Below, piece by piece: positions 36,017 through 46,427 of a DNA stretch of 64,000 nucleotides. A program made the position numbers and the translations under genes. Numbering within the stretch: the first letter of the stretch is position 1; every line of letters begins with the position of its first letter. The notes beneath the pieces are model-generated. The model had not been told where the DNA came from and searched no databases. It saw only the letters and a program-made list of their open reading frames with translations. This DNA is from Vibrio splendidus 12E03 (GTDB lineage Bacteria; Pseudomonadota; Gammaproteobacteria; Enterobacterales; Vibrionaceae). The stretch covers positions 1-64,000 of the forward strand of contig NZ_AJZD02000077.1 of assembly GCF_000272105.2 (NCBI RefSeq). Direction: 5' to 3'.

Positions 36017-37648
36017 ATGAAAGTTGTTCAGGCGAAATGGTTGTCGCTAGGTGTCTGTGTAGTGAGTCTGTCTTCAACGTCGGTGTTGGCAGATGTTTCA
36101 GCTCGAATTATAAACGGTAAAGAAGCAACACAAGGAAATTGGCCATTTATGGCTGCGCTAGTCTCAAGAAACGTGAATGCTTATGACGGTCAGTTTTGTG
36201 GTGCGAGCTTTATTGGCGAGAGATATGTCCTCACCGCTGCTCACTGTGTAGAAGGTAATGGCCGTGAAGATCTCGATGTGGTGATTGGCGTATCCAATCT
36301 TTCTACCTCTCAAGCAGCACAACACAGGTACGCTGTTGAAAATATATATTTACATCAGTATTACACTCCTAATCCTATAAGTAACGACATAGCCATTATT
36401 GAACTCGTCGATAAGCCATCGGAGTCTGTGGTTAATCTCGCTGATGCCTACATGCGCGGTAACCTGAATGATGGTCAGATTCTAACCGTCATGGGCTGGG
36501 GAGATCATGACGCATCAGATGATTATGCATCGAAGAGTGAGCTGTATCAGGTGGATGTTCCTTTAGTTAACCAGTACGAATGTAATAGCGTTTCTCACAG
36601 TGGCTATGCGTCAATTGGCAGTGATGCATTCTGTGCGGGTTACAGTGATGGTGGTTATGACTCTTGTCAGGGTGACAGTGGTGGCCCAATCGTTGTCTCG
36701 ACAAATGGAACATATGAGCAACTAGGCATTGTAAGTTGGGGTAAAGGCTGTGCACAGGCCAATGCCTATGGAGTGTACACCAATATTAGTTATTTCGATG
36801 ATTGGATTAATGAGCAGAAAGCAGGGTTTAGTTATCGTCAAATGGAAACGCTAGGTGCAAGATTATTGGCGCCTATCTCACATACCTTTGAATTTACCAA
36901 TAAATCTGACCAAAACATCGAAGTAAACCGTGTTTATCCAATCTCTGGTAGTGATACTTATATAACTAATGATGGGTGTAGCACTTTAACTGCAGGGCAA
37001 AGCTGTGAAGTAGTGGTGAGTTATAACCTAAACTCAATTGGCGAACATAAATTTGGCATTAATGTTGAAACTGATTCACTACTGGGCACGGTTACATCAA
37101 CGGCTTCTGTTATAGGGGCGAGATCTGTAACGAATACTGTAAACTCTTATGTGAGTGTACCAAACAGTGGTGTCTACAGCACACAAGCGTGGGGTACCGA
37201 AGGATCAACAATCGTCTCTCCATCAATAGGTAGCAGCGAATCGACAATGTTGGTTGTAGAGGGTATACCGACCGGGACAGTGTCTTTCGATGTGACGGTA
37301 TCGTCTGAGTTGGATCATGATTACCTTGAAGTCTATATTAACGGACGAGAATTCTATGTAGATTCGGGTGAACTTGCTGGCTCGCTAAGCCTTCCGCTGG
37401 TGAGAGATTCTAATAATAGTTTTGCTATTAAGTATGTCAAAGATGGCTCCGTTTCCCTCGGGGATGACAGAGTTACGGTCAACAACTTTGCTTATGCCGA
37501 TGAGATAAAGACACCCGATCCAGATGGTTCGCAGGATGCGAGAAGCTCTGGTAGCAGTGGCGGTTCTCTGGCTTGGCATTGGTTATTTATGCTTTTAGGC
37601 GGTTTGATTGTACGAAAGTTACCTTCACCACTGAAGTTTAAAAAGTAA
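36017..37648 (+). CDS. Secreted trypsin-like serine protease with GlyGly-CTERM tail
   Basis: The 543-aa precursor has a signal peptide (cleavage near VLA-DVSA, residue 26), then RIINGKEA, the usual activation-site sequence. The chymotrypsin-fold domain runs to about residue 265, with the catalytic triad H76 (TAAHC), D124 (NDIAII) and S221 (GDSGGP). The specificity pocket residue six before the Ser is Asp (SDGGYDSCQGDSGGP), so cleavage after Lys or Arg is expected. A beta-rich region follows, and the end has SGSSGG, a hydrophobic stretch and basic RKLPSPLKFKK: the GlyGly-CTERM signal removed by rhombosortase in Vibrio proteases such as VesB. Export is expected through type II secretion. Confidence 0.95.
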   Translation: MKVVQAKWLSLGVCVVSLSSTSVLADVSARIINGKEATQGNWPFMAALVSRNVNAYDGQFCGASFIGERYVLTAAHCVEGNGREDLDVVIGVSNLSTSQAAQHRYAVENIYLHQYYTPNPISNDIAIIELVDKPSESVVNLADAYMRGNLNDGQILTVMGWGDHDASDDYASKSELYQVDVPLVNQYECNSVSHSGYASIGSDAFCAGYSDGGYDSCQGDSGGPIVVSTNGTYEQLGIVSWGKGCAQANAYGVYTNISYFDDWINEQKAGFSYRQMETLGARLLAPISHTFEFTNKSDQNIEVNRVYPISGSDTYITNDGCSTLTAGQSCEVVVSYNLNSIGEHKFGINVETDSLLGTVTSTASVIGARSVTNTVNSYVSVPNSGVYSTQAWGTEGSTIVSPSIGSSESTMLVVEGIPTGTVSFDVTVSSELDHDYLEVYINGREFYVDSGELAGSLSLPLVRDSNNSFAIKYVKDGSVSLGDDRVTVNNFAYADEIKTPDPDGSQDARSSGSSGGSLAWHWLFMLLGGLIVRKLPSPLKFKK

Positions 37649-37680
37649 CCAGTACAAATATAATTTGATGGTTAAGAACT

Positions 37681-37716
37681 AAAAAGCCCAGCTTGAGGAT
37701 ATCAAGCTGGGCTTTA
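37681..37716. terminator. Bidirectional terminator
   Basis: AAAGCCCAGCTTG and CAAGCTGGGCTTT form a 13-bp perfect stem between the convergent protease and DUF3581 genes. Confidence 0.92.
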
Positions 37717-37768
37717 TTGATCTTGTTCTAGAGCTATTTACACCACTTGATGTAAATAAGAGTGCCGA

Positions 37769-38512
37769 TTAAGCAGCAGCTGCGAACTGAGCTAGAAACA
37801 TCTCTTTGCGCTCGTTGAAGCGGTTTACTAGGTCGTCTACAGAAGCTTGGTCGTATGGCTTAAGACCACTTGCTACCATGCGTTTCACGCCTTTACCGAC
37901 TACTTCACCGTCTTCTTTGAAATCGAAGTTCAGGGTCACGATGCCACGTTTGCCTTCAACATCAAAAGTCGCGCCAGAGAATTCAACTTCTGGGTGAGAC
38001 AGGTCTAGGCGAGTAAATTCAACTTCCATGCTCTCGTAAATCACAAGAGGACGTTGGCAGTTGATCATCATTTGTTGTTCTTCCATAAGAGGAACCATGA
38101 TGTGCGGGAAGTTCATACCAGAGAACTTAACGTAGTTTGTTACCACGTGCTCGATGAATGCTTGGTCGTGGCTCTTTTCACCTTCACAAGACATGTGTAG
38201 GTACTCTTTGCCTTTCTCGTCAACCAGTGAGCTTTCTTTCTCACATTTGTTGTCAACGCTTAGCGCAATACCGTTACCCACCATACCGGAAAAATCAAAA
38301 CGCATTTTTTGGCTGATGCCTTCTTTCTGTAGAAGAACTGCAAACAAAAGGTCGCCAGGCACGCAGAAGCGCTTGTTGTCTTCATCGTGAATTGGGTTGA
38401 AGTCAGCGGCTACTTTTTTAGCAAAGTGGCTAGCTTGTTCACGAGTGAATTGAAATTGATTGTCTTCAGTAGAAAAGTAAGGTGTCAGAAACATAGTATC
38501 GCTATTAGTCAT
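37769..38512 (-). CDS. DUF3581 family protein
   Basis: This 247-aa protein belongs to DUF3581, a family conserved in Vibrio and neighbours, without assigned function. It contains FNPIHDED in its N-terminal third, a pattern used by hot-dog-fold dehydratases of the MaoC type, and two such halves can be traced, so a double hot-dog fold is likely. The start is uncertain: ATG 38512 and ATG 38494 are both possible and neither has a strong ribosome binding site; 38494 would give a protein beginning MFLTPYF, which is how I recall the family starting. Confidence 0.85.
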   Translation of the reverse strand: MTNSDTMFLTPYFSTEDNQFQFTREQASHFAKKVAADFNPIHDEDNKRFCVPGDLLFAVLLQKEGISQKMRFDFSGMVGNGIALSVDNKCEKESSLVDEKGKEYLHMSCEGEKSHDQAFIEHVVTNYVKFSGMNFPHIMVPLMEEQQMMINCQRPLVIYESMEVEFTRLDLSHPEVEFSGATFDVEGKRGIVTLNFDFKEDGEVVGKGVKRMVASGLKPYDQASVDDLVNRFNERKEMFLAQFAAAA

Positions 38513-38653
38513 CAAATCTGGGGTGGATTATAGCTAACTAACTTCGCTCTAATGGTCTATCCAGTTAACTTTGCTTATATATCAATCGATTAGATAAATA
38601 CGTTGGATGGTATGTGACGATTTTAAGGGGAATATGGTCTTTGGCTCAATGCA

Positions 38654-38678
38654 ACAAGGGCTAATCAATAGCCCTTGT
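38654..38678 (-). terminator. Hairpin after hutH, probable operon end
   Basis: ACAAGGGCTA pairs with TAGCCCTTGT (10 bp, loop of 5). The T-run on the minus strand is weak (TGCATT), so termination may be partial. Confidence 0.5.
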
Positions 38679-38720
38679 TTATATAAAACTCTAATGGGTG
38701 TTGTTCAGATTGTTTCTCCC

Positions 38721-40253
38721 TTAAAAGCTACACAGAATACCTTCTGGCATTAGGTGATTGTGCACTGATAATTTGAGCAATAGGTTCGCTTGCTCGATAT
38801 CTGGTGAGAAGTAGCGATCTTTATCGTAGAAGCTGACTTTCTCGCGCAGTATCTGTTTTGCTTCTTCTACTCGAGGAGAAGAGAGATTTGGTGCTCTAAA
38901 ATCTAAGCCTTGTGCTGCTGCTAAGTATTCAACAGCCAAGATGCCACGGGTGTTTTCTGCCATGTCACGCAGTCGACGACCCGCAAAGGTTGCCATAGAT
39001 ACATGATCTTCTTGGTTTGCCGATGTTGGAAGGCTGTCTACTGATGCTGGGTGTGCCAGTGTTTTATTCTCGCTTGCCAGAGCAGCAGACGTTACTTGAG
39101 CAATCATAAAGCCTGAGTTAACGCCGCCGTTATCGACTAAGAAAGGTGGAAGTTTGCTTAGTGCGCTATCAATCAACAGTGCCATTCTTCGTTCTGACAA
39201 GCTACCTATCTCGGCGATTGCCAATGCAAGGTTATCGGCTGCCATTGCGACGGGTTCGGCGTGGAAGTTACCACCTGAAATGATGTCACCGTCTTCAGCA
39301 AAAACAAGTGGGTTGTCGGATACGGCATTTGCTTCAATGTTTAAGGTTTCTGCTGAATTACGAATCTGCTGTAAACACGCCCCCATCACTTGAGGCTGGC
39401 AACGCAGCGAATAAGGGTCTTGAACCTTTTCACAGCAAGTGTGTGACTCACCAATCTCACTCTTTTGATCAAGCATATGGCGGTAAGCAAGCGCGGCATC
39501 CATTTGGCCACGATGACCACGAACGCGATGAATTCGAGGATCAAACGGGCGACGACTACCCAGTGCGGCTTCAACAGACATTGCACCACACACAGTCGCA
39601 GACGCAAACAAGTCTTCAGCTGCGAACAGACCTTCTAATGCAAAGGCAGTCGATGCTTGTGTGCCGTTTAGCAGCGCTAAGCCTTCTTTCGGCGCAAGTG
39701 TTATTGGCTCCAAGCCAGCGATCTGCATTGCTTCTAAGCCAGTTATGATTTTGCCGTTGTGGCGTGCTTGGCCTTCACCTAGCAGAACGGTACTCATGTG
39801 GGCGAGGGGAGCAAGATCTCCAGATGCACCTACTGATCCTTTTTGTGGAACACATGGGTAAACCTGTGCGTTCACAAGATCGATAAGGGCATTAATCACT
39901 TTGAGGCGAATACCTGAGTAACCGCGAGACAAGCTGTTAATCTTCAATACCATCATCAAACGCACGGTTTCATCAGACATAAATTTGCCAATGCCCGCTG
40001 CATGAGAAAGTACGATACTTTTCTGTAGTACTTCGAGATCTTCAGGCGCAATTTTGGTATTTGCTAATAAGCCAAAGCCTGTATTGATGCCATACACGGT
40101 GCGATCTTCAGCAATCACTTGCTCGACAACCTGCATGCTCGCTTCAATATCTGGAATCGCTGCTGGATCAAGTGATAAGTTCACAGGGCTACGGCTAATC
40201 TTACGCAGTTCAGGTAGGCCTAGAAGTCCTGGTTTAAGTAATAAATTCAACAT
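38721..40253 (-). CDS. hutH: Histidine ammonia-lyase
   Basis: HutH removes ammonia from L-histidine to give urocanate, the first step of histidine use. The MIO cofactor forms from Ala-Ser-Gly in [23 protein letters not shown] and the C-terminal QEDHVSM are also present. I start at ATG 40253 (510 aa) because GGAG lies 6 bases upstream; an in-frame ATG at 40268 overlaps the hutU stop as TAATG and would add five residues. It is the last gene of the hutI-G-U-H order on this strand and is coupled to hutU. Length is normal for the family. Confidence 0.97.
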   Translation of the reverse strand: MLNLLLKPGLLGLPELRKISRSPVNLSLDPAAIPDIEASMQVVEQVIAEDRTVYGINTGFGLLANTKIAPEDLEVLQKSIVLSHAAGIGKFMSDETVRLMMVLKINSLSRGYSGIRLKVINALIDLVNAQVYPCVPQKGSVGASGDLAPLAHMSTVLLGEGQARHNGKIITGLEAMQIAGLEPITLAPKEGLALLNGTQASTAFALEGLFAAEDLFASATVCGAMSVEAALGSRRPFDPRIHRVRGHRGQMDAALAYRHMLDQKSEIGESHTCCEKVQDPYSLRCQPQVMGACLQQIRNSAETLNIEANAVSDNPLVFAEDGDIISGGNFHAEPVAMAADNLALAIAEIGSLSERRMALLIDSALSKLPPFLVDNGGVNSGFMIAQVTSAALASENKTLAHPASVDSLPTSANQEDHVSMATFAGRRLRDMAENTRGILAVEYLAAAQGLDFRAPNLSSPRVEEAKQILREKVSFYDKDRYFSPDIEQANLLLKLSVHNHLMPEGILCSF

Positions 40254-40267
40254 GTTTTCTCCAGACA

Positions 40268-41962
40268 TTAAAGGCGACGAAGTTCTTCGTTTAGCATAGG
40301 TAAATCAAGCTTCTGTTCTTTAGCGCACTGCTTGGCAATATCGTAACCCGCATCAGCATGACGCATAACGCCAGTGGCCGGATCATTGTGAAGTACACGA
40401 GCAATACGCTGTGATGCATCTTCACTGCCGTCACAACAAATCACCATACCCGAGTGTTGCGAGAAGCCCATGCCAACGCCGCCACCGTGGTGGAGAGAAA
40501 CCCATGTTGCGCCACCTGCAGTATTTAGAAGGGCGTTCAATAGAGGCCAATCTGATACGGCATCTGATCCATCCATCATGCCTTCTGTTTCGCGGTTCGG
40601 GCTTGCTACTGAGCCTGAATCTAGGTGGTCTCGACCGATAACAACGGGTGCTTTCAGTTCACCATTTTTAACCATTTCATTGAATGCTTGGCCTAAGCGT
40701 TCACGGTCTTTCAATCCAACCCAACAGATACGAGCTGGTAGGCCTTGGAACTGAATGCGTTCACGTGCCATATCTAGCCAGTTATGTAGATGTGGGTTGT
40801 CTGGAATCAGTTCTTTTACTTTTTGGTCTGTTTTGTAGATGTCTTCTGGGTCACCAGACAGTGCCGCCCAACGGAACGGACCGACGCCTTCACAAAATAA
40901 AGGTCGTATATATGCGGGAACGAAGCCTGGGAAATCAAATGCGTTTTCCACACCTTCTTCCAGTGCCATTTGGCGAATGTTGTTGCCGTAATCTACGGTT
41001 GCAGCACCACGGTACTGAAGATCTAGCATTGCTTGAACTTGAATCGCCATCGATTGTTTAGCGGCTTTCACCACTTTTGCTTCATCAATGGTGCGCTCTT
41101 GTGCGGCTTTCTCCATCGTCCAACCTTGCGGCAAGTAGCCGTTCAGAGGATCGTGGGCAGATGTTTGGTCGGTCACCACGTCAGGCGTGATATTACGTTC
41201 AACAAGCTCTGGGAATACGTCTGCGGCGTTACCTAATAAGCCAACAGAGATTGGCGTGCCTGACTCTTTAATCATTGCCATCGCTTCATCTAAGCTGGTG
41301 GCTTTTTTGTCTACATAGCCAGTACGTAAGCGGTAGTCGATTCGTGATTCATCACACTCCACTGCGATCATTGAGAAGCCAGCCATCGTTGCAGCAAGAG
41401 GTTGAGCACCGCCCATGCCACCAAGACCACCCGTTAGAACCCATTTACCGTTCGCTTCACCTTGGAAGTGCTTCTTCGCAATCGCGACAAAGGTTTCGTA
41501 AGTACCTTGAACGATGCCTTGAGAGCCAATGTAAATCCAGCTGCCTGCTGTCATTTGGCCGTACATCATCAAGCCTTCTTTATCGAGCTCGTTGAAGTGT
41601 TCCCAGTTCGCCCAATGTGGAACAAGGTTCGAGTTAGCGATCAGAACGCGAGGTGCGTTTTTATGAGTCGGGAACACGCCTACAGGTTTACCTGATTGAA
41701 CAAGTAACGTTTGGTCGTCTTCTAAACGCTCTAATACTTCAACAATCTTGTCATAACATTTCCAATCACGCGCAGCGCGACCAATACCGCCATACACAAC
41801 CAGTGCATGTGGGTGTTCTGCCACATCAGGGTCTAGGTTGTTCATCAGCATACGCAGTGGTGCTTCTGTTAACCAAGATTTAGCGCGCAAAGTAGTGCCA
41901 TGAGGTGCGCGAATTTCGCGAGTCGTGTCGAGACGAGGGTCACTGTTGTGGTGTTCCGTCAT
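40268..41962 (-). CDS. hutU: Urocanate hydratase
   Basis: HutU (564 aa) converts urocanate to imidazolone propionate with tightly bound NAD+. Visible blocks are [12 protein letters not shown], the [14 protein letters not shown] glycine-rich NAD site, [12 protein letters not shown], and the C-terminal [15 protein letters not shown]. The length equals the usual 555-565 aa. AAGGAA precedes the ATG. Its stop overlaps an upstream ATG of hutH, and hutG lies 60 bases upstream, all on the minus strand. Confidence 0.98.
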   Translation of the reverse strand: MTEHHNSDPRLDTTREIRAPHGTTLRAKSWLTEAPLRMLMNNLDPDVAEHPHALVVYGGIGRAARDWKCYDKIVEVLERLEDDQTLLVQSGKPVGVFPTHKNAPRVLIANSNLVPHWANWEHFNELDKEGLMMYGQMTAGSWIYIGSQGIVQGTYETFVAIAKKHFQGEANGKWVLTGGLGGMGGAQPLAATMAGFSMIAVECDESRIDYRLRTGYVDKKATSLDEAMAMIKESGTPISVGLLGNAADVFPELVERNITPDVVTDQTSAHDPLNGYLPQGWTMEKAAQERTIDEAKVVKAAKQSMAIQVQAMLDLQYRGAATVDYGNNIRQMALEEGVENAFDFPGFVPAYIRPLFCEGVGPFRWAALSGDPEDIYKTDQKVKELIPDNPHLHNWLDMARERIQFQGLPARICWVGLKDRERLGQAFNEMVKNGELKAPVVIGRDHLDSGSVASPNRETEGMMDGSDAVSDWPLLNALLNTAGGATWVSLHHGGGVGMGFSQHSGMVICCDGSEDASQRIARVLHNDPATGVMRHADAGYDIAKQCAKEQKLDLPMLNEELRRL

Positions 41963-42022
41963 TTTGGAATTCCTTCTGTTTCACGTTATATCGTTGTAGT
42001 TGTAGTTATCGGTATAGCTGGA

Positions 42023-43051
42023 TTAGTCGTTGGCCATTGCAGAAGCTATATCCCAACACAAACGAGCCGCTAATCGAGCCGTTTGGCCATCGACGTCGTA
42101 GTCTGGGTTGTATTCCGCAATGTCCGCGATAATGAGTTTTTCACTGTGTTTAAAAATCTGTTCTAGAAAAGGCGCTAGCGCTTCATAGCTCACGCCTCGT
42201 GCTGCTGGAGCACTGACACCCGGCGCAGTCGCCGCAGGGAATACGTCTAAGTCAATGGTGAGATAGAGGTAATCACACGCAGCGATGAATTTTTGTAACT
42301 TTGCCAGTTGAGCGACTTGGTTCGCTTGGGTCATGTTGCGGTCGTGTTCATACCACACACCAAGTTGGTCGGCTTTGTTGAATAGCGCTTTGGTATTGCT
42401 GGCTGCACTCACACCAAGGCAAGCGTAGTGAAACGGCCATTGATGTATGTGGCAGTAATCACTTATCTGGTTAAAAGGCGTGCCTGAGCTCGGTTTAATA
42501 TCGGCGATTTCGCTTTCAAATTCACGAAGATCAAAGTGAGCATCAAAGTTAACGATGCCGATCTTAGGATTGTGTTCTGATTGAATGTTATTTAGGTGCT
42601 CAGCGAGACCTTGAAAAGAAGCCCAAGCCACTTCGTGACCACCGCCAAGGGTAATCACTTTGTTGGTTGATAAAGCATTAGCAATAACAGAAGCACACTG
42701 TTTTTGGCTGACTTCGAGCTGGCCATCATTGCACTCGATATCACCAATATCTGCGATGTGTGCGTCACTGTGCCAAGCCATATTAGCCAACGCTTGGCGA
42801 ATCAGGTTGGGTGCTTGTTTCGCGCCCACGCGTCCTTTATTTCTTGCGACACCGGCATCGCTGGCAAAGCCCACCAAGGCGATAGCGCTGTCAGTCAGAT
42901 CGTCACTTAAATCACTACTTTGCACTTGCTTGGTAATGTGATGAACGCGAGTACCGAGTGCGCCATCTTCAAGATCATTACGCCCAGTCCACACAAAGTT
43001 ATGTACGGTTTTTACGTTCTCTTGGATGCCGTTGGACTTAGATTGAGTCAT
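42023..43051 (-). CDS. hutG: Formimidoylglutamase
   Basis: HutG splits N-formimidoyl-glutamate to glutamate and formamide with two manganese ions. The ureohydrolase metal ligands are visible: [15 protein letters not shown] and [15 protein letters not shown] start at the ATG beginning MTQSKSN (342 aa), with GAGGTG close upstream; the open frame runs further back to 43096 inside hutI. With this start the genes overlap by 14 bases, which suggests coupling with hutI. The presence of this enzyme shows the short four-step Hut pathway rather than the formylglutamate branch. Confidence 0.95.
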   Translation of the reverse strand: MTQSKSNGIQENVKTVHNFVWTGRNDLEDGALGTRVHHITKQVQSSDLSDDLTDSAIALVGFASDAGVARNKGRVGAKQAPNLIRQALANMAWHSDAHIADIGDIECNDGQLEVSQKQCASVIANALSTNKVITLGGGHEVAWASFQGLAEHLNNIQSEHNPKIGIVNFDAHFDLREFESEIADIKPSSGTPFNQISDYCHIHQWPFHYACLGVSAASNTKALFNKADQLGVWYEHDRNMTQANQVAQLAKLQKFIAACDYLYLTIDLDVFPAATAPGVSAPAARGVSYEALAPFLEQIFKHSEKLIIADIAEYNPDYDVDGQTARLAARLCWDIASAMAND

Positions 43052-44288
43052 GACACACCTCGCCGTTAACAATGCGTTTATGCAGATGAGGAACACCGAC
43101 TTGATAGCTCAAGTCGGCAGGGTGCTCGATATTCCAGATAGCTAAATCTGCGGCATAACCCACTTCGACTTTGCCTTTGGTTTGTGAGTCGCCAATGGCA
43201 GCCGCAGCATTACACGTCACGCCACGCAGTGCTTCTTCAGGCGTTGTGCCAAACAGGGTGCAGCTCATGTTCATCATTAACGTTAGGTCAGCAAAAGGAG
43301 AAGTACCGGGGTTTAAGTCGGTCGCTATCGCCATTGGAATGTTGTGTTCGCGAAGTAGGGCAATAGGTGGCTGTTGAGTCTCTTTTAGGAAATAGAAAGC
43401 ACCGGGTAATAAGGTTGCAACTGTGCCTGATTCCGCCAGCGCTTTGACTCCGGCTTCATCTAAGTATTCAACATGATCAACAGAGAGAGCACCGTATTTA
43501 GCTGCAAGCGCACTACCACCCATATTAGAAAGTTGTTCAGTGTGGCCTTTAATCGCGAGGCCATGTTCTTTGGCCGCTGCAAATACGCGTTCGGTTTGTT
43601 CTAGGTTGAAGCCGATAGATTCGCAGAACACGTCAACTGCATCGGCGAGTCCTTGCTCTGCAGCTTTAGGAATGATCTCTTGGCAAACCAGATCGATATA
43701 GCTGTCCGGTTGTTCTTTATATTCTGGTGGTACAGCATGGGCAGCAAGGAGAGTGGTGGTGATCTTAATTCGGCGATGATTTTCTAACGCTTTAGCTGCG
43801 CGTAACATCTTGAGTTCATCATCAAGCGTTAAACCATAGCCAGATTTTACTTCGATGCTGGTTACGCCACTTCTTAGCAGGCCATCGAGTCTAGGCAAAG
43901 CCATTTCAACCAGTTCGGATTCTTGCGCTGCGCGGGTCGCGGTTACTGTCGCTAGAATGCCGCCGCCTTGCTTGGCGATGTCGGTGTAAGACACACCATT
44001 CAAACGCTGCTCAAATTCATTGGCACGATTACCTGCAAATACAAGGTGAGTGTGGCAATCAATTAACCCAGGGGTGACGAGTTTGTTTTTGCAGTCATAG
44101 GTGACGTAATCCAAAGAACCATCAACACTTACTTGTTCTAATTCAGAAGCAAGTGCCTCGTGGTTTGAACAAGAGATGGATACGATCTTACCGTTTTCGA
44201 TAACGATATTTTGAGGGGAAGAGGGCTGATAACCATCGGCTCCCGAACTCATGGAGACCACTCGTGCGTTTTTGAGGATCAAATTCAT
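43038..44288 (-). CDS. hutI: Imidazolonepropionase
   Basis: HutI (416 aa from ATG 44288) opens imidazolone propionate to formimidoyl-glutamate. It is an amidohydrolase: metal-binding [10 protein letters not shown], the substrate loop EVKSGYGLT, the ligand His in IKGHTEQ and the metal Asp in [10 protein letters not shown] are all seen. AGG lies 5 bases before this ATG, which I prefer to a GTG two codons upstream. It is the first structural gene of the operon and follows a TGTATATACA palindrome (44318-44327), probably the HutC operator. Confidence 0.96.
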   Translation of the reverse strand: MNLILKNARVVSMSSGADGYQPSSPQNIVIENGKIVSISCSNHEALASELEQVSVDGSLDYVTYDCKNKLVTPGLIDCHTHLVFAGNRANEFEQRLNGVSYTDIAKQGGGILATVTATRAAQESELVEMALPRLDGLLRSGVTSIEVKSGYGLTLDDELKMLRAAKALENHRRIKITTTLLAAHAVPPEYKEQPDSYIDLVCQEIIPKAAEQGLADAVDVFCESIGFNLEQTERVFAAAKEHGLAIKGHTEQLSNMGGSALAAKYGALSVDHVEYLDEAGVKALAESGTVATLLPGAFYFLKETQQPPIALLREHNIPMAIATDLNPGTSPFADLTLMMNMSCTLFGTTPEEALRGVTCNAAAAIGDSQTKGKVEVGYAADLAIWNIEHPADLSYQVGVPHLHKRIVNGEVCHDSI

Positions 44289-44317
44289 AATCACCTAGAT
44301 CTTTGCTAAACATTAAA

Positions 44318-44327
44318 TGTATATACA
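44318..44327. promoter_or_regulatory. Probable HutC operator upstream of hutI
   Basis: TGTATATACA is a perfect 10-bp palindrome 29 bases before hutI and 74 bases after hutC. GntR/HutC-type repressors bind TGTA/TACA palindromes of this kind, and urocanate releases them. Confidence 0.7.
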
Positions 44328-44401
44328 AATAAATAGGCTAAACGCTGACCCGAATCAAGTTGATGTTGCAAAAATGTGATCGGCGAGCAGGATGATGTTC
44401 T

Positions 44402-45115
44402 TTAATCTAGAAGTATCTTGGAGCTTAATTTGTACTTAGAGCCGGGATGGTAGAGCAATGCAAAGCTGATGAGCCGTTCTTTACTCCATGTTCTTCTATT
44501 AAGAAGAAGGCAAGGCTCTGATTCAGATAGCTTTAGTGACGTTCTGATCTTCGAGTCTGGAATAATAGCTTCAACCGTGTGCTCGATAGCACTCAACGGG
44601 CTACTTTTTGAAAGATATTCATTGGGCGTAGAGGTTGAAAAGTCTTGCTCTAGATATTTTGGAGCGGCTTGAGAGTTCACCCAGCGAGCTTCTAGCTGTA
44701 TCGGCATATTGTCGGCAAAGTGGATGATTTCACTATAGAAGACTTCTGCATTGATCATCACGCCTAACCGTGTGGCGGTGCTTTCATCAGCCTTGATACT
44801 ATCGTGCTTGATCACTTGGCTAGTATACGTTTGACCTCGGTCTTTGATCTCTTGCGCGATGTTGTTGATATCAAGCAGGGGAGACTGTGCTTTCTCCTCT
44901 GGCTCACACACAAAAGTACCTAGCCTTGGTTTCCGAATTAGCTTGCCTTCAGACACAAGATCTCGAATGGCCTTATTGACCGTCATTCTACTCACATTGA
45001 ACTGCTCTGTGAGTTCGAGTTCCGTCGTAATTTGATAACCGACTGGCCAGTGACCATTGCTAATCTTGTCGTCTATGAACTGTTTTATCTGAAGGTAGAG
45101 CGGCGCTTTCGACAT
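44402..45115 (-). CDS. hutC: Histidine utilisation repressor HutC (GntR family)
   Basis: HutC (237 aa) has an N-terminal winged helix-turn-helix (residues 5-72; LTEQFNVSRMTVNKAIRDL) and a UTRA effector domain (about 90-235) that binds urocanate. It lies directly upstream of hutI on the same strand. A half-conserved version of its operator (TGACTATACA, 45130-45139) lies 14 bases before its own start, which suggests autorepression. The ribosome binding site is weak. Neighbourhood makes the identity secure. Confidence 0.95.
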   Translation of the reverse strand: MSKAPLYLQIKQFIDDKISNGHWPVGYQITTELELTEQFNVSRMTVNKAIRDLVSEGKLIRKPRLGTFVCEPEEKAQSPLLDINNIAQEIKDRGQTYTSQVIKHDSIKADESTATRLGVMINAEVFYSEIIHFADNMPIQLEARWVNSQAAPKYLEQDFSTSTPNEYLSKSSPLSAIEHTVEAIIPDSKIRTSLKLSESEPCLLLNRRTWSKERLISFALLYHPGSKYKLSSKILLD

Positions 45116-45129
45116 AATGAAACCTTATT

Positions 45130-45139
45130 TGACTATACA
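45130..45139. promoter_or_regulatory. Candidate HutC autoregulatory site
   Basis: TGACTATACA matches the hutI operator palindrome at 8 of 10 positions and lies immediately upstream of hutC, beside CTATT/AATAG flanks. Confidence 0.4.
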
Positions 45140-45296
45140 AATAGAGTAACGGATTTTTTCACGATTTCAACATTTCCTCAGGCAATGTGACCTTATTCAA
45201 CATAGATAGCGCAAATGTCTTGATTCTGTGGGGCAAGTGTCGCAAATTGTCACGCAATAACTATTCGTAAATCAGATAATTAGAAAGGGAAATAAT

Positions 45297-46040
45297 ATGT
45301 TTAAGAAATTAAAGGCCTCGTTGGGCATCGGTGCGGCAAAGGTCGATACCGTCTTAGATAATATTGACGTTTTCCAAGGTGGCGAGTTGTCTGGCAATGT
45401 TCACATCATGGGTGGCGACGTTGAGCAACAAATCGACCTGATCAACTTAGTTCTCAACACAGAAGTGAAAGTCGAAACTGAAGACAGCACTAGCTACGAA
45501 ACCTTTTCTCTTGGTCGTATTCAAGCTGTAGAGCCTTTCGTTATCCAACCGGGCGAAACTAAACTGGTGCCATTCCGTCTTAAGTTGAATGATGAAACGC
45601 CAGTCACTGCATTGAACGCACAAATGAATCAATGTCATGTGTGGGTAGAAACCAACCTAGATATCGGCTTCGCGATGGACCCTAAAGATCGCGACTTTAT
45701 CTCCGTACACCCACTGCCAACGGTCGCTAAAATCATTCAAGGTGTTGAAGCATCGGGCATGGCTATGGTTAAAGCAGACGTAGAGAAGGGCTTCTTGAAA
45801 GGAAACAGCTTTGCATCTCGTTCGGGCTGTTACCAAGAGATTGAATTTCGCAGCGGCGGCTTCATGAATAATAAAGAGATCGAGCTGTCATTCATCGTTG
45901 AAGGCTCAATGGTTCACTGCTTAGCAGAAATCGATCGCTCAATGAGCTTCCGTGGCGACCAATACATCTCATTCAGCTTACCAGCAAACGCGGCTGACTC
46001 AGACATTCGCAACGCTGTATCAAGAATCATGAGTGCGTAG
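45297..46040 (+). CDS. Spo0M-like sporulation-control family protein
   Basis: The 247-aa protein belongs to the Spo0M family (PF07070), an arrestin-like beta-sandwich first described in Bacillus but common in non-sporulating bacteria. It starts MFKKLKASLGIGAAKVDTVL, the family opening, and continues with the first sandwich (about 20-125: GGELSGNVHIMGG) and the second (about 135-240, ending in the GDQYISFSLP strand). AGAAAGGGAAA precedes the ATG. Its role in Vibrio is unknown; links with cell shape and membrane organisation are reported for Bacillus. The gene is monocistronic with a strong terminator. Confidence 0.92.
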   Translation: MFKKLKASLGIGAAKVDTVLDNIDVFQGGELSGNVHIMGGDVEQQIDLINLVLNTEVKVETEDSTSYETFSLGRIQAVEPFVIQPGETKLVPFRLKLNDETPVTALNAQMNQCHVWVETNLDIGFAMDPKDRDFISVHPLPTVAKIIQGVEASGMAMVKADVEKGFLKGNSFASRSGCYQEIEFRSGGFMNNKEIELSFIVEGSMVHCLAEIDRSMSFRGDQYISFSLPANAADSDIRNAVSRIMSA

Positions 46041-46100
46041 TTGCTCTCTCTGTTATTAGTTACTCTTTCTATTAGTAGAGACAAGACAGTACGATTTCTA

Positions 46101-46130
46101 AAGCCGAACTTTTTAGTTCGGCTTTTTTTG
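46101..46130 (+). terminator. Terminator of the Spo0M-like gene
   Basis: AAGCCGAACT and AGTTCGGCTT enclose TTTT and are followed by TTTTTG. Confidence 0.92.
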
Positions 46131-46388
46131 TTTTGTAGGTAAACGTAAAGAATCAATCATTGAACACTAGGTTAGGATGCTAGAAGCGTTTATATAGAAG
46201 AGACATTATTGTCATGCAGTTTTTGTGGCGCTGTGGGACTAACATTGTCATTTTATATTATTTCGTTACAATGTTCGGCTACTCACAAATGTGGCATCTG
46301 TATTTGCTTCTATGTGGGTATATTTATTATGCATATATCCCCAATCAGCGTACTAGTTGATTGAAAGACATATATTAAACATTTTCAT

Positions 46389-46409
46389 GTGTTGCTTGGT
46401 GTGCAACAC
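46389..46409 (+). promoter_or_regulatory. tRNA-Thr anticodon-arm mimic in the thrS leader (translational operator)
   Basis: A 7-bp perfect stem (GTGTTGC with GCAACAC) closes a 7-base loop TTGGTGT. Placed like an anticodon loop, it has U at position 33 and GGU at 34-36, the anticodon of tRNA-Thr(GGU). It lies just before the thrS ribosome binding site (AAAGGAC, 46416-46422). In E. coli ThrRS represses its own translation by binding such a tRNA-like arm in its leader. The in-frame GTG that would extend thrS begins inside this hairpin and is not a start. Confidence 0.75.
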
Positions 46410-46427
46410 CACTGTAAAGGACAAATA

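Noticed and set aside
39154..41883. Many plus-strand frames opposite hutH and hutU
   Set aside because: Antisense shadows; the minus-strand enzymes are full length with all motifs.
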